In this document: piece after piece, positions 31,563 through 42,447 of the stretch | Numbering within the stretch: the first letter of the stretch is position 1 | Layout: the number at the start of each line of letters is the position of its first letter | Source of the DNA: Oscarella lobularis | Taxonomy: Eukaryota; Porifera; Homoscleromorpha; Homosclerophorida; Oscarellidae | Length of the DNA stretch: 64,000 nucleotides | Assembly: GCF_947507565.1 (NCBI RefSeq) | Contig: NC_089175.1 | Span: 3,399,733-3,463,732 of the forward strand | Reading direction: 5' to 3' | Position numbers and translations under genes: made by a program | Notes under the pieces: model-generated | Told to the model about the DNA's origin: nothing | The model's input: only the letters and a program-made list of their open reading frames with translations | Database searches by the model: none

Positions 31563-31930
31563 GAAGTAGTCGTTGTAGCCTTTGTAGTCGTTGTAGTCTT
31601 TGTAGTCGTTGTAGTCTTTGTAGTAGTTGTAGCCTTTGTAGTCGTTGTAGTCTTTGTAGTCGTTGTAGTCTTTGTAGTCGTTGTAGCCTTTGTAGTAGTT
31701 GTAGCCTTTGTAGTAGTTGTAGCCTTTGTAGTCGTTGTAGTCTTTGTAGTAGTTGTAGTCTTTGTAGTCGTTGTAGCCTTTGTAGTCGTTGTAGTCTTTG
31801 TAGTCGTTGTAGCCTTTGTAGTAGTTGTAGCCTTTGTAGCAGTTGTAGCCTTTGTAGTAGTTGTAGCCTTTGTAGTAGTTGTAGCTTTTGTAGTCGTTGG
31901 AGCCATTGTATTAGTTGTAGCCTTTGTAGT
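31563..31930. repeat. Tandem repeat of 18 bp units (TTTGTAGTCGTTGTAGTC variants)
   Basis: About 20 units, with GTAGTC/GTAGTT/GTAGCC variants. It occupies exactly the junction between the end of D1 (31563) and the start of the inverted right arm (31930). The minus strand stays open and would encode Thr-Thr-Thr-Lys repeats; there is no signal peptide or other support for a protein. Confidence 0.95.
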
Positions 31931-32239
31931 CATACAATCAATTTCTCCGAAAGTGATTATTGACGCCTTGGCGTGCGGAGCCTAGCCTTTTTAAATTTTT
32001 CACGTCGTCATTTTGTTTCTTCTGTTTATTGCCTGTCTTCAAGTTAGCCAATGGCATCTCTCTATTTTGCTGTTGCTTTTACAAATCAGTTAGTAGGAAA
32101 TAATACTTGGCGCAGCAGCAGCTACTACTGTACTGCAACCTTTGACATCCTTTAGCTAATACCGGGACCTTCAGGTTTCGAAGTTTCTGATCACTGTGGC
32201 TTCGGTTCAGTTCGGCCCTCCCTTTCTTTTACTGAAACG

Positions 32240-33241
32240 ATGGTGTCTGCGCGTTATACTTTTCAACTGCTAATCGTCGTTGCTATCTTGCTTGAGTCTG
32301 CTGCATCAGATGACTCGTGTGCGAATGACCGTTCATCTGTTTTACTGGTACCCTCATCGGGCCCCACAGCGTGTCTTTCACTTGATGACTACAATCAACT
32401 CCGAGGTACCACAGACGTAGCCAGCAACAGAGAAACGGTGACTGTGCCTCGTATATGCGATTGTTCTTCCTCCGTTTGTATGACCGTTTGTGAGCCGGCA
32501 TGTAGGCGTCATCCCGCAAACAGCCATTTCATTAATAATTATTATACCGTAACTGGAACCTTAATTAATGTTGCTTTTATTCTTTTTTCAAATGACAGAG
32601 CGTTTCAAATCACCTCCTGTTGTACCGCTACATGTCTCCTCTGTGGCTCCAAGATCATGCTAGTTTTACGGAAACGCCATCATCTGTGTCCGCACAAGCA
32701 ATCGAATTTAGCGCTGGGTCATTGACAAGCAGTGTGTTTTTTAAAGTAAGCTAGTTTACGCTTGGTGTAAGATAGACAGGCCAGGAGATATTTTGTCAGA
32801 GGTCCAACTGATTGAAGCTGGAGTCCTAGACGACGATAAGTCCTACTCAATTCAGATTGGCTTTTTCTTCACGCCAACGGGTGGTGACAGTGATCCCAAG
32901 CTTCAAATGTGCGACAGCAGTTACTGCGTTGGATTTGAGTACTGAGATCCAGACGGCGTCGCAGCCACGGGCGAAACTAATATGGCGAGCGAATGTGCCA
33001 TCGAGACATATCGTACCTTTGGCCCTCAGACGTCGTCTACTAATTGGAATATTCGCATCGAAATTCATCCTAATTCTACGTCAGGAATTACGTTTGTTGG
33101 CACGTATTCAGGAACAGATGAGTACAGTACGATAAAAAGCTGGAACCGAGTCAAGGTCTTCATTTCAAAGTTTGCAGACATGACACTTACGAAGTCTTTA
33201 GATTCCATTTGTTTGAACTTGCTGTGCATTTGAACGATTAA
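32240..33241 (+). pseudogene. Family A copy A6', premature stop
   Basis: Exons: 32240-32437 (signal peptide, SDDSC, SSGPTACLSLDDYNQL; donor GTGACT), 32599-32745 and 32802-33241. In exon 4 the Trp codon of EYWDPDG is TGA (32943), and a 5-bp duplication AGTAC at about 33126 shifts the frame before LKPSQ. The C-terminal codons also carry changes. Intact twin: A6. As in A6 there is no linker exon. Confidence 0.9.
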
Positions 33242-33734
33242 ACGCGTCACTGCAATGCTATCCGCCCGATGCAGCGTATAGCTATTGTTGGTTTGTTTCT
33301 AAATAATTCGGCAACCAGTAGTGTCAGATTGCATCATAGACTAGATAATGATGGCCTTTTGTGAGCCATCATGTGATCCCCGAACACCCTCAGCACGCTA
33401 TCTAATTCTTTTTACTCTAATTTTAGAAAAGCCTACGTCCATCACACTGCCTAACCACATTATAGTTGGCATGCCTTATTTTCCGCACAAACCTACAATT
33501 AATTGGACCTCTTATGTGACCCAGAGCTACACCTCCCTACCGCAACCTCTGCCCCTTCGGTCACGATCGAGGCCCATTATCAGCTCGCAGTTGGGTTTGC
33601 GTGCTGCGAGCGAAGCTCGCAGCACGACAAACCCAACGTGCTCCTTTACTGCATTCCCTTGATAAAGCTATTTGTTACGTGCCTGTTATGTTTATTTATC
33701 TTACAGTACTGTGCTGTTATCTATGCTGCAAACT

Positions 33735-34240
33735 ATTGAACATAATCCGGGGTTAATATCTACTGTGACGTCACCTTTTACGCTAGCAATTGTGTTCAAA
33801 ATACGGGAGAGTATGACATCACAATGAATGTGATGTCATAAAGGCACCTTTGTGTGTGATTGGCCTAAGAGCGATTGTGACGTGAGCGTTACCGACAGAC
33901 AGACAGACAAACACTTTGGTTTTTGGGCGATCACGTTTGAGAGCCCCTCCCACCAGGGCGCGCGCGGGCTTCGCCCGCGCGCGCCCTGGTGTTCGGGGAA
34001 TAATATTATCTATGATTGCATAGCCCTGGTGGGAGGGGCTCTCAAACGTGATCTGGCAAAATCTCAAAGTGTTTGTCTGTCGGTAACGCTCTCACGTCAC
34101 AATCGCACTTAGACCAATCACGCACACAGGTGCCTTTATGACATCACATTTATTGTGATGTCATACTCTCCCGTATTTTGAACAAAATGTACATAAAAAG
34201 GTGACGTCACAATAGAAAGGAACCCCGGATTGTGTTCAAA
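33735..34240. mobile_element. Palindromic MITE, ~500 bp
   Basis: Two ~245-bp inverted halves meet at a GC-rich centre (GCGCGCGGGCTTCGCCCGCGCG, about 33960-33985). Outer ends read TTGAACATAATCCGGGGTT and AACCCCGGATTGTGTTCAA. Both halves contain TGACGTCAC and a TATGACATCACA/TGTGATGTCATA palindrome. The DNA could form a near-perfect hairpin. Non-coding. Confidence 0.85.
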
Positions 34241-34394
34241 ACTTTTCAGGAACGAGTACAGTACATGGCACAGTACATACAGGCTACATTATTGAGGATA
34301 AATGCTATTAAACATAACGGGCACACAGCAATGAGCTTTATCAGTAACGTTTATAAAGGGAACGCAGTAAAGGAGCACGTTGGGTTTGTCGTGC

Positions 34395-36967
34395 TGTAGC
34401 GATGAGGTCCGAATACGGGACTCTGATGACTACGTGACGTAATAGGCGTGTAACTGATTATGTATGTGGGCATGTATGTGTGCATGGACAGTAGTGAGCA
34501 GTTGTTAAGTGGTCGGCGTGGCGCCCAGTCGGGGCGGTCACGCCAGTGTCTAACGAATAGATCTACGTGAAGAGCAACTCGACGAAGGAAATTCCCATAG
34601 CGGAGGCGGTGGGGAATCACATTTGGGGGCCTGTCCGGGATTCGAAGGAGTCCCCGAGGAAAAATCGCGGATCGATCCGTTCACGCGGACGCCAGCGGAG
34701 TGCGCGGTGAGCGGCTAGACGGAGTCAGCCGTGCGTGGAGGATCAAGCGATTCGAGGTGATCGTGAAGCAGCGTCAAGCGGACGTGCAAAGCGAGGCGCC
34801 TCGGGAAGAATTCAAAGCGATCGCGCGCGGAATCGTTCTGCGGAAGGCGAGGGTCGAATCGCCGTCGGAAGAACGCTAGGCCGTGGCGGCGAGCGTCGAG
34901 GCGTTCGAAATCGTTTTGAAGAGTTCGGCTGCAGCTGACGCGTGGAAGTCGCGCGCTTATAATTAGCGGCAGCTGCAGCGCGAAACAACTTCGCGGCAGG
35001 AAGTGCTCAGCTGCAGCGCGAGATAAGCGTGTAGCTGAGACGCGATAACGGTCGCGGGTGGAAAAGTCTCAGCTGTCGCGCGAGATCTGTGTGCAGCTGA
35101 GACGCGATAGCGTTCGCGGGCGCGGAAATCCTTAGCTGCAGGCGGAGTGAAAACGCCAGCGGCGGTGCGTCGGAGTCAGTTCCGAACGAGCAGCGGATCG
35201 AGACGGACGTCGGAAGAAGTCTGGCGGAGAAGAACGTTATATCCGACTACAATTTACGTTCGAAGAAGACGATGTCGGCGGAGGATCGCAACGACGAACG
35301 CAACGACGAGCGGAACGCGGAGATAGCGGAAGGCAAGACGCCGCGGCCGGAAACCGCAGAGAGTGTCCCGAGGAGGTCGGGCGGGATCGTTCCAGGAGTG
35401 TCAACCGGGAAAGGCGAAACAGTGGATGAAGTGTCGGCGATGCTTCAGCAAAGGCCACTTCGCCGCCGATTGAATGCACTGCGACCGACAGGGAGATGAC
35501 GATCGCGAGGCCAACGGAGAGTCGCCGTACCCGAGCTCGAGGACGAGCTCGCGCTGAGGGGGGAGTTGTGTAAAGGCGAGAGTCGATACGGGACTCGATG
35601 ACGGTGGTGTGACGTTTAGTTGTGTGTTACTGATTAGAGTATGTGTGTATGCATGTGTGGAGAGTCAGTTGCTGTGTGGTCGGTGTGGCGTGCGGTTGGC
35701 ACGAGCGCGCCGACGTGGGACAAATAGATCTACGTGAGAGCAACTCGACGAAGGAAATTTCCATAGCGGAGGCGGTGGGGAATTACATTTGGGGGCCTGT
35801 CCGGGATTCGAAGGAGTCCCCGAGGAAAAATCGCGGATCGATCCGTTCACGCGGACGCCAGCGGAGTGCGCGGTGAGCGGCTAGACGGAGTCGGCCGTGC
35901 GTGGAGGATCAAGCGATTCGAGGTGATCGTGAAGCAGCGTCAAGCGGACGTGCAAGCGAGGCGCATCGGGAAGAAATCGAAGCGATCGCGCGCGGAAATC
36001 GTTCCGCGGAACGCGAGGGTCGAATCGCCGTCGGAAGAACGCTGCGCCGTGGAGGCAAGCGTCGAGGCGTTCGAAATCGTTTCGAAGAGTTCGCTGCAGC
36101 TGACGCGTGGAAGTCGGCAGCTGCAGCGCGAAACAAGTTCGCGGCAGGAAGTGCTCAGCTGCAGCGCGAGATAAGCGTGCAGCTGAGACGCGATAACGGT
36201 CGCGGGTGAAAAAGTCTCAGCTGTCGCGCGGGATCTGTGTGCAGCTGAGACGTGATAGCGTTCGCGGGCGCGGAAATCCTTAGCTGCAGGCGGAGTGAAA
36301 ACGCCAGCGGCGGTGCGTCGGGAGTCCGTTCCGAACGAGCAGCGGAGACGTGCGTCGGAAGAAGGCTGGCGGAAAGACACGTTATATCCGACTATAACCT
36401 ACGTTCGAGGAAGAGGACGATGTCGGCGGAGGATCGCAACGACGAGCGGACAACGCAGAACGAAGTGTCCGAGCTGGACGAGCTCCGGACACGACTGGCC
36501 GACCTCCAGGCGGAAAGAGACGAGGCGACGCAGGCGAACCAAGAGCTGCACGCCGTGCTCGGCCGGATGGAGAGGACGGCGGAAATGGCAGAGCGGGACG
36601 CGGAGATAGCGGAAGGCCAGACGCCGCGGCCGGAAATCGCAGAGAGAGTCCCGAGGAGGTTCCGGACGGAGTCTTCATCGGAAAGAGGGGGATTCGCCGT
36701 ACCCGAGCTCGAGGACGAGCTCGCTCGAAGGGGGGAGTTATGTAGCGATGAGGTCCGAATACGGGACTCTGATGACTACGTGACGTAATAGGCGTGTAAC
36801 TGATTATGTATGTGGGCATGTATGTGTGCATGGACAGTAGTGAGCAGTTGTTAAGTGGTCGGCGTGGCGCCCAGTCGGGGCGGTCACGCCAGTGTCTAAC
36901 GAATAGATCTACGTGAAGAGCAACTCGACGAAGGAAATTCCCATAGCGGAGGCGGTGGGGAATCACA
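34395..36967 (+). mobile_element. Short LTR retroelement with three LTRs and two internal regions
   Basis: Outer LTRs 34395-34621 and 36741-36967 are both 227 bp, start TG, end CA and appear identical base for base. Flanks are a 4-bp duplication GTGC (34391-34394, 36968-36971). A third, diverged LTR of 219 bp lies at 35569-35787. After the first and middle LTR comes TTTGGGGGCCTGTCCGGGATTCG, a tRNA primer-binding site complementary to a 3' end ACAGGCCCCCA (tRNA-Pro-like). A purine tract AAGGGGGGAG precedes the last LTR. The two internal regions (34622-35568 and 35788-36740) are homologous to each other. No protease, reverse transcriptase or integrase is present, so it depends on a relative for movement. 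Confidence 0.9.
36420..36788 (+). CDS. Coiled-coil Gag-like frame of the retroelement
   Basis: 122 codons from ATG 36420: MSAEDRNDERTTQ, then a heptad-like Glu/Leu/Arg-rich helix (SELDELRTRLADLQAERDE) and an acidic PELEDELARRGELC stretch just before the LTR, ending inside it. Retroelement Gag N-termini are often coiled coils; there is no zinc knuckle. The paralogous frame at 35272-35499 lacks the coiled coil through an internal deletion. Possibly only the start of a longer Gag in the parent element. Confidence 0.5.
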   Translation: MSAEDRNDERTTQNEVSELDELRTRLADLQAERDEATQANQELHAVLGRMERTAEMAERDAEIAEGQTPRPEIAERVPRRFRTESSSERGGFAVPELEDELARRGELCSDEVRIRDSDDYVT

Positions 36968-37436
36968 GTGCTGCGAGCGCAGCTCGCAGCACGCAAACCC
37001 AACTGCGAGCTGATAATGGGCCTCGTGACACGATCAACCAAAGGGGCAGAGGTTAGGTTAGGAAAGCTCTGTGCCACTCTTACATAAGAGGCCAAATTGT
37101 AAGCTTTTGCGGAAAATAAAGCATGTCAACTCACGTGGTCAGGCAGTGCAATGCAAATTATGCAAACAAGCATTACAAAAATTCGAGTACAAATAAGAAT
37201 GTGCTGGGGTGTTCGGGGATCCCATGATGACTCACGAAAGGCCATCATTATCTAGTTGCATTCAAGTATTTTCGCATGCCTTTCTCGCCTTGTCCGCATT
37301 TTCTTCATTCTGTATAATCCTGGCATCCGTCAAGTTTACCGATCAATAAGCTGCCTATTTCCGGTTATCTTTCACGCATTCGACCACACAGTGGCTAGGC
37401 GTATAGCCACCAACAAAGAAACGGCGAGTTTGGCTT

Positions 37437-38463
37437 ATGCGAGCAATGCTTTCCGGTTGTATGTTCAAGTTGCTACTGGTCGTTGTTTTATGGCTACGAT
37501 CGGCATCAGATGAGCGCGTGCATACGTCTTCAGATTTACATGTACTTCTACCGTCATTGGGGCCCACTATGTGCCTTCCACTTGACGACTACATTCGACT
37601 TCGAGACGCCGCGGCGGCAAGCAAGAGCAGAGAGAGAGAAATGGTAAGTGAAGCAATTACTCATAGGCGTGGAGTAAAACCTTGCATACTTTTGTTCCGG
37701 CTGTCACTTGGCGTGCAGACAGACTCTCCGTCAGCTTCTGTGTCATCGACTCAGTTAGGCATTCACAACGTTGACTCTCAAAGGAATCGTTTTCTAAATG
37801 ACACGCCGCCGTCATAGAGCATTTCAAGTCACGCGCTACTGTTATACCGTTACATGTTACCGCTGTGGCTCCAACGTCACGCTAATTTTAGCGAGACACC
37901 AACTTCGGTGTCCGCACAAACAATCGAATTCAGTGGCTCTAGACACCGCAGTTTCGACGTGTTCCTTACTGTAAGCTATAACTTATACGCCGGCTTGGTA
38001 CGCGCTGGATATTTCTCTGTCAAAGGTCAAATTGATTGAAGCTGGAGTTCTCAGCGATAATAAAGCCTACACGCTTCAGCTTGGCTATTTCTTTGGGGCG
38101 GCGTCTAGCGATGATCCGTATGCGACTCTTCAATTCTGCGATAGAAGTTACTGTGCTGGCTTCAAATTGCGTCGTTCCCGTGTCTATGTTTACGGCGGCG
38201 CTAATTTAGCGAGCGTTTGCACGTACAGCGAATATCGCGGCGAATCTTCGATAGTCGGCACTACTAATTGGAATATTCGCATTGAAATTCATCCTAATTC
38301 TACGTCTGGAATTGCATACGTTGGCACATATTCACTGACGTTTGAATACAATGAAAAATTAGGGCCCAGTCAAGGTCTTCATGTAAAAGTGTGCCGAGGA
38401 GGAGACCCTACCGATGTGTTTCAGTTTCATCTGTTTGAACTAGCTGTGCATTTGAACGACTAA
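37437..38463 (+). CDS. Family A secreted protein A5', four exons, doubtful exon 2 donor
   Basis: Exons: 37437-37643 (signal peptide with MLSGCMFKLLLVVVLWL, LGPTMCLPLDDYIRL, donor GTAAGT), 37719-37754 (TDSPSASVSSTQ), 37818-37970 (MLPLWLQRHANFSETPTSVSAQ) and 38026-38463 (VKLIEAGVLSDNKAY, CDRSYC, IEIHPNSTSGIAYVGTYS, KLGPSQGLHVKVCR, stop). Two oddities: the Cys of SDEC is Arg (SDER), and the exon 2 donor reads CTCAG|TTAGG, one G short of the family CAG|GTAAG, so normal splicing would shift the frame. Skipping exon 2 would keep the frame because all exons are phase 0. Its twin A5 lost exon 2 altogether. Confidence 0.7.
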
Positions 38464-38479
38464 AATCTGATGTCGTATC

Positions 38480-38960
38480 CTTCGTTTGTTTGGTAGCTAC
38501 TAGCAACGAGCAAGCCTGAAGTTCACGATTTCTAGTTTAGAAATAAACGAACATGCACGTACCGAACAACGTCAGTGACAGTCCAATAGCAGTTACGCCA
38601 GCCTAAAAACATCATGATATAAAAGCGCTTTCAAACAATATGTTTATCACACATTTGATGTTTGGACGTACTTGCTGATCCAACTCGTTTCTGTTTTTCC
38701 TTTGGTTGATACAGAGACGTCTTCCTTAGCAACCACGTCGTTCATGCTGCGTGAGCTGGGCTTGGTTTGCTCTCGCCGACTTAGCCACTGGCAGTTCAAG
38801 CCATAGAGACGTCTCTCTCTTTTATCTCTGGTGAGCCTAGGAAAGTGAAGGAAATGTTATCTAGTCCTTCGACGTCTCGTAGCAACAACTTCAGCAAAAC
38901 AGTCCGTTCTCAGGAGACCATTGCCTCGCAAAATTGGTACGTGTACGGGACCCCGTCGGT
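38480..38960. other. Intergenic, mirrors 16300-16695
   Basis: This is the uninterrupted form of the region that holds the minisatellite block in the left arm. No exon recognised. Confidence 0.45.
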
Positions 38961-38964
38961 TGTT

Positions 38965-39300
38965 GACATCACGTGATAGTATTTCTGACTTTCTTGAGAG
39001 GGACAAAGAGTTTCTTCGTTCGAACAGCCGTCTCAGCGCGTTAATCGTATCGTGCAGGTCAGGTTTTAAAGGTTTTTGGAAAATCGAGGGTCCCTTTGAG
39101 GAAACGTAACATTTCGAAACGTCACTTCATTCGACTGGCTCCGATGTAGCTCAGGTGAGTACCTCATTGAACTAAAAAGTAGTAGGACCGTTATAAATGG
39201 AGCAGAACCTTTTGCGAAGTTCGAAATCGTCTCCTTTTCACACGGCACTGACCGTGCGTCGAAAAGAGGTCGTTCCTTTCGTGCCACCGAGCCATGGTGA
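38965..39300 (+). repeat. R3 repeat element, copy g
   Basis: Inverted partner of copy c. Here the donor-like motif is intact (CTCAGGTGAGTACCTC, about 39150-39165) whereas copy c has lost its GT. CACGTGAT lies at 38970-38977. Confidence 0.65.
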
Positions 39301-39499
39301 CCCGTAGCTATCAGTCCTTAACACTTTATGGCTCACTTCACTCGCGCCGGGCTGGTCTCGCAGGCAGCACACCGATTATCTGCGAATCAGCGATCGAATA
39401 CCACGACACGAGTGCAGCGATCCTTTCTGCTGTACGTTGCATGCAGCAGACACACAAAAAGTCGGGCGTTCGCACGGGGTTACGAACTCGCATCACGTC

Positions 39500-39930
39500 G
39501 TTAAGGACATTGCAAGTTTTCAGAAGCCCTTTCACTGAATCAGAGCATGAACGTTGGTTTGGCACTTGAACCATGCACGAAGGATGTTAGTCCCTGTCAG
39601 GATAGTCGTCGTTGAAATCGTCGTCGTGTCGTAGCTCGTTTCTGACGCTTCGAAGAGAAAGAAAAGGCCGCGGGGGTGTATACACTCCACGGCTCGGCGT
39701 TCTGTTGGTCGCGGGGAAATATCGTAAACGTTTCCTCTGTAGTTAATCGAGTAGCCTATGCGCTGCAGATTCTTTTCCGCTGCATGGTAGCGCCGGCATC
39801 AACGTCAACGGTCTCGCTAGCGTCCGCGTCTCTCCGGCGGCGTGAATCTGAATTAAAAGGCGTGCGGTCTTGTGCCTACTGTCGTTAGTGCAAGACAAAT
39901 CTGAGTTTTCTCTAAAATTGGGTCGGTTAC
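39500..39930 (-). pseudogene. Family B pseudogene B6'
   Basis: Inverted twin of B6. On the minus strand the blocks AACTACAGAGGAAACGTTTACG, AACGCCGAGCCGTGGAGTG, ACGACGATTTCAACGACGACTATCC and the remnant after GACAGGGACTAACATCC can be followed. Frameshifts and stops match those of B6 in part, so most of the damage predates the inverted duplication. It is divergent to A4'. Confidence 0.85.
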
Positions 39931-40515
39931 GCGAGGTCACTATATCATTAATCGTTTCTTGCGCTTGTTCTTTTAGCCAGCAGGATCTAACTAGCCTTAG
40001 TATCTCTCAAGTATCCAGTTTTTTTACTTTGCTTATTCTGGGCTTTCTGACTGCATGAGTTTCTGCATCTGACTCCCTTTCGGTTTTGTGTCATGCAGTC
40101 ATTCGTTCCTGACTTTTCACTGCGTGGGACTTGCTAGTGCTTGCATAAAGAGAAAGAGTTGAGTTGAGCCTAGTTGGGCGAAAGAAACTGCATGTCTCCG
40201 TGAATCGCGGGGGTCCACCGCGACTCCGCATGCAGCATCTTTGGGAGATAAAAATAAAGACAAAAGAGGCAGCAAAAACGATGGAGCTATAGAGGTTCAT
40301 CGGCGCCAAACACTGCGAGAGTCTTGCGTAGTTTACGTAATAAATCTGTCTCAAGAACCTACCAGTCTAAACAAAATGACTTCCGCACGTTGTTTCTTTT
40401 TGCCATATACCATGCGCAGAGGAAGCCAAGCGCGTACGCTTAATATCTCATCGCTGTGGCTTTTCGCTTCTTTTATTGAAAGTCTTTTCTCCCCGACTCG
40501 TTTCGTTATTGAACA

Positions 40516-41874
40516 ATGACGCCTGCGTTCCTGTTGTTACTGGTCATTGTTTCAAGTTTCTGGCTTGGGTCTACATCAGACGAGTGCACATATTCCGCTT
40601 TACTTGTACCGTCATGGGGACCCACGGTGTGTCTTCCACTTGACGACTACATTCGAATCCGAGACGCAGCCGACGACAGAAAAACAGTAAGTCAGGCCTG
40701 CGTTTTGCTTCTGACGATCTGACGACCGTATGTTTCATTTCTTTTATTGTGCCGTCTCTTAGCAGACAGATGCATCCCCGGGTCAGGTAAGCATCCCTAA
40801 GATTGACTAAGAACCTTAATTAAACCCATACCGTACTCGCGCAATTAGAGCCCCTGGGACTCTATTGTTTCAAAGGTCTTTGGACATGGGGCTCTAATCG
40901 AGACTGGGGCTCTAATTGAAATGGGGCATTATTGTTTCATTCAGTACACTGACAAGCTACAGTACCTACGACAAGCGTGTAATTTAAATTAGAAGACACG
41001 CTATTCATTGTCTGTATTTTGGTGAGTGAGGGTATGTTGTGGTAAAGGGCATAGCAGGTGCTTTCACCTTACATGCCATGATGCCTGTAGTAATCTCAAA
41101 TACAGCCCCGGGGCAGTATTCGAAATGGGGCTTTAATTTTTCAACTAGTCGAGGAAGGGGGGCACTAAACGAGAGGGGGCTCTAATCGAGAGTGGGGCTT
41201 TAATCGCGCGAGTACGGTATATGTTTTTCAAATGACACGCCGTCATAGAGCGTTTCAAGTCGCGCTCTACTATTGTACCGTTACATGTCTCCTCTGTGGC
41301 TCCAAACTCACGCTACGTTTACGGAGACGCCGTCTTCGGTGTCCGCTCAAACGATGGAATTCAGCGGAACTGGACTAGCTACTTACGGCTTGTTGTTCGA
41401 AGTACGCCGGGCTGATAGGTAAACGTTAGCTATAAATCGGGCGTATCTCTTTCAAAGGTCGAATTCGTTGACGCCGGAGTTCTAAATGATAATAAAGTCT
41501 ACTCGCTTCAACTTAGCTATTTTTTTGGACCTGCTTCTGGGGATCATCCGTTGGTAACTTTGTATATCTGTGACAAGAGTGATTGCATTGGGTACTACTT
41601 GAATCGTCTTCGAAGTACCGCTTACGGAGGCTGTATTTCAGTTGACAGCGGGTCGGCGGTATGCACGTACGACTCCGGCTATTCCACCAATTATTCCCCT
41701 GAAGCTACTAACTGGAACGCTCGATTTGAAATTCTACGTCTGGAATAGTGTACGTTGGTACAAAATCACTCGCCGTTGAGTATAATCACAAATTGAAGCC
41801 AAGCCAAGGTCTTTATGTAAAAGCGTGCAGACAAGTTTCATCTGATTGAATGGGCCATACATTTGAACGACTAG
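40516..41874 (+). pseudogene. Family A copy A4', 10-bp deletion in exon 4
   Basis: Exon 1 at 40516-40686 (MTPAFLLLLVIVSSFWLG, SDEC, SWGPTVCLPLDDYIRI, donor GTAAGT). A shortened linker exon (TDASPGQ, about 40767-40787) follows, then an intron enlarged by a 387-bp MITE. Exon 3 is about 41249-41400 (MSPLWLQTHATFTETPSSVSAQ). Exon 4, from about 41459, reads VEFVDAGVLNDNKVY, YICDKSDC and NWNARFEI, then loses 10 bases (CATCCTAATT relative to other copies) at 41733, so the frame ends at 41748 before KPSQGLYVKAC. The twin A4 lacks this deletion but has lost the middle of the gene. Confidence 0.85.
40831..41217. mobile_element. TA-flanked MITE, 387 bp, in intron 2 of A4'
   Basis: Inverted ends CCGTACTCGCGCAATTAGAGCCCC and GGGGCTTTAATCGCGCGAGTACGG with TA on both sides (40829-40830, 41218-41219). 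The interior repeats GGGGCTCTAATCGAGA-type motifs. The ends resemble those of the element at 49214-49382 (CCGTA...). TA duplication points to the Tc1/mariner group. No coding. Confidence 0.8.
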
Positions 41875-42447
41875 ATACCTCAATTCAATGGCACTCGCTC
41901 TGAAATCATGTTTAGAAGTGCATATACTGCTGTTTGTTCAGTGTGAATGCTTTGCAACGCAGAACCTACTAGCCAACGTAGAAATCGTCCATTTTGTTCA
42001 TTGCGCAGTAATCAATTGAAATTGAACAAGAATACGGTTCGGCGAATCGTTATCGGTAAGCTAACTTAATCACTCTACCGCCGTCGAACGCCTCGCATCC
42101 TGGTGAAAGACAATCACAACACCTGCAGCCATAGAGCTAGACTAGGCTCATTTGAGACTGACGAATGTTTAAACAAAAATGACCTCCGTGCTTTGTTGGA
42201 ACATGCACACTTTTGAGACTTGTCTCGTCTCTCGTAGGCAAAATCACTGGGATATCATTTCGGATTGCATCTACGAATGCAAAGGTATTTAAATATTTAT
42301 AAGATGTGGGTGAAACCCTGGGCATCGATCGCGTGACCAACTGCACATTCATCTAATTCCGGGGACCAGTGCTCTAATATCCGCTTCCTGTGCTGAACTT
42401 CTTTTCTCTCCGACTCCTACTTCTTTGACACGTTCCGTCCTTGAACA

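Larger units (their letters stand above)
28185..31563 (+). repeat. Direct repeat D1 (B5 plus S1), partner of 44030-47440
   Basis: From GTGCCACCAACAAGAATAG to the block GACAGCCGATTACATGTAAGGAAG this region matches 44030-47440 almost base for base, with scattered substitutions and small indels. It includes a family B gene, a sulfatase gene and an R3 copy. Confidence 0.95.
33341..37255. mobile_element. 3.9-kb foldback element with ~285-bp inverted termini, host of nested elements
   Basis: Ends CTAGATAATGATGGCC and GGCCATCATTATCTAG; the inverted repeats extend over about 33341-33622 and 36969-37255, both finishing in CAGTTGGGTTTGCGTGCTGCGAG-type sequence. The inverted left arm (about 18800) lacks the whole block and reads GATTGCATGGCCAAGTCATTGTATTC, so it inserted into this arm only, or left the other. 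A target duplication is not clear. No transposase frame is seen; the interior is filled by two younger insertions. Confidence 0.85.

Noticed and set aside
31478-31933. Thr/Lys-rich mucin-like frame on the minus strand
   Set aside because: Pure translation of an 18-bp tandem repeat at a rearrangement junction. No signal peptide or other exon is present.
34395-36967. Retroelement as a full autonomous Gypsy-type element
   Set aside because: No protease, reverse transcriptase, RNase H or integrase sequence is present between the LTRs.
37355-37567. Minus-strand frame over A5' exon 1 (and matching plus-strand frame at 18497)
   Set aside because: Antisense shadow of the signal-peptide exon; it follows the arm homology and has no independent support.
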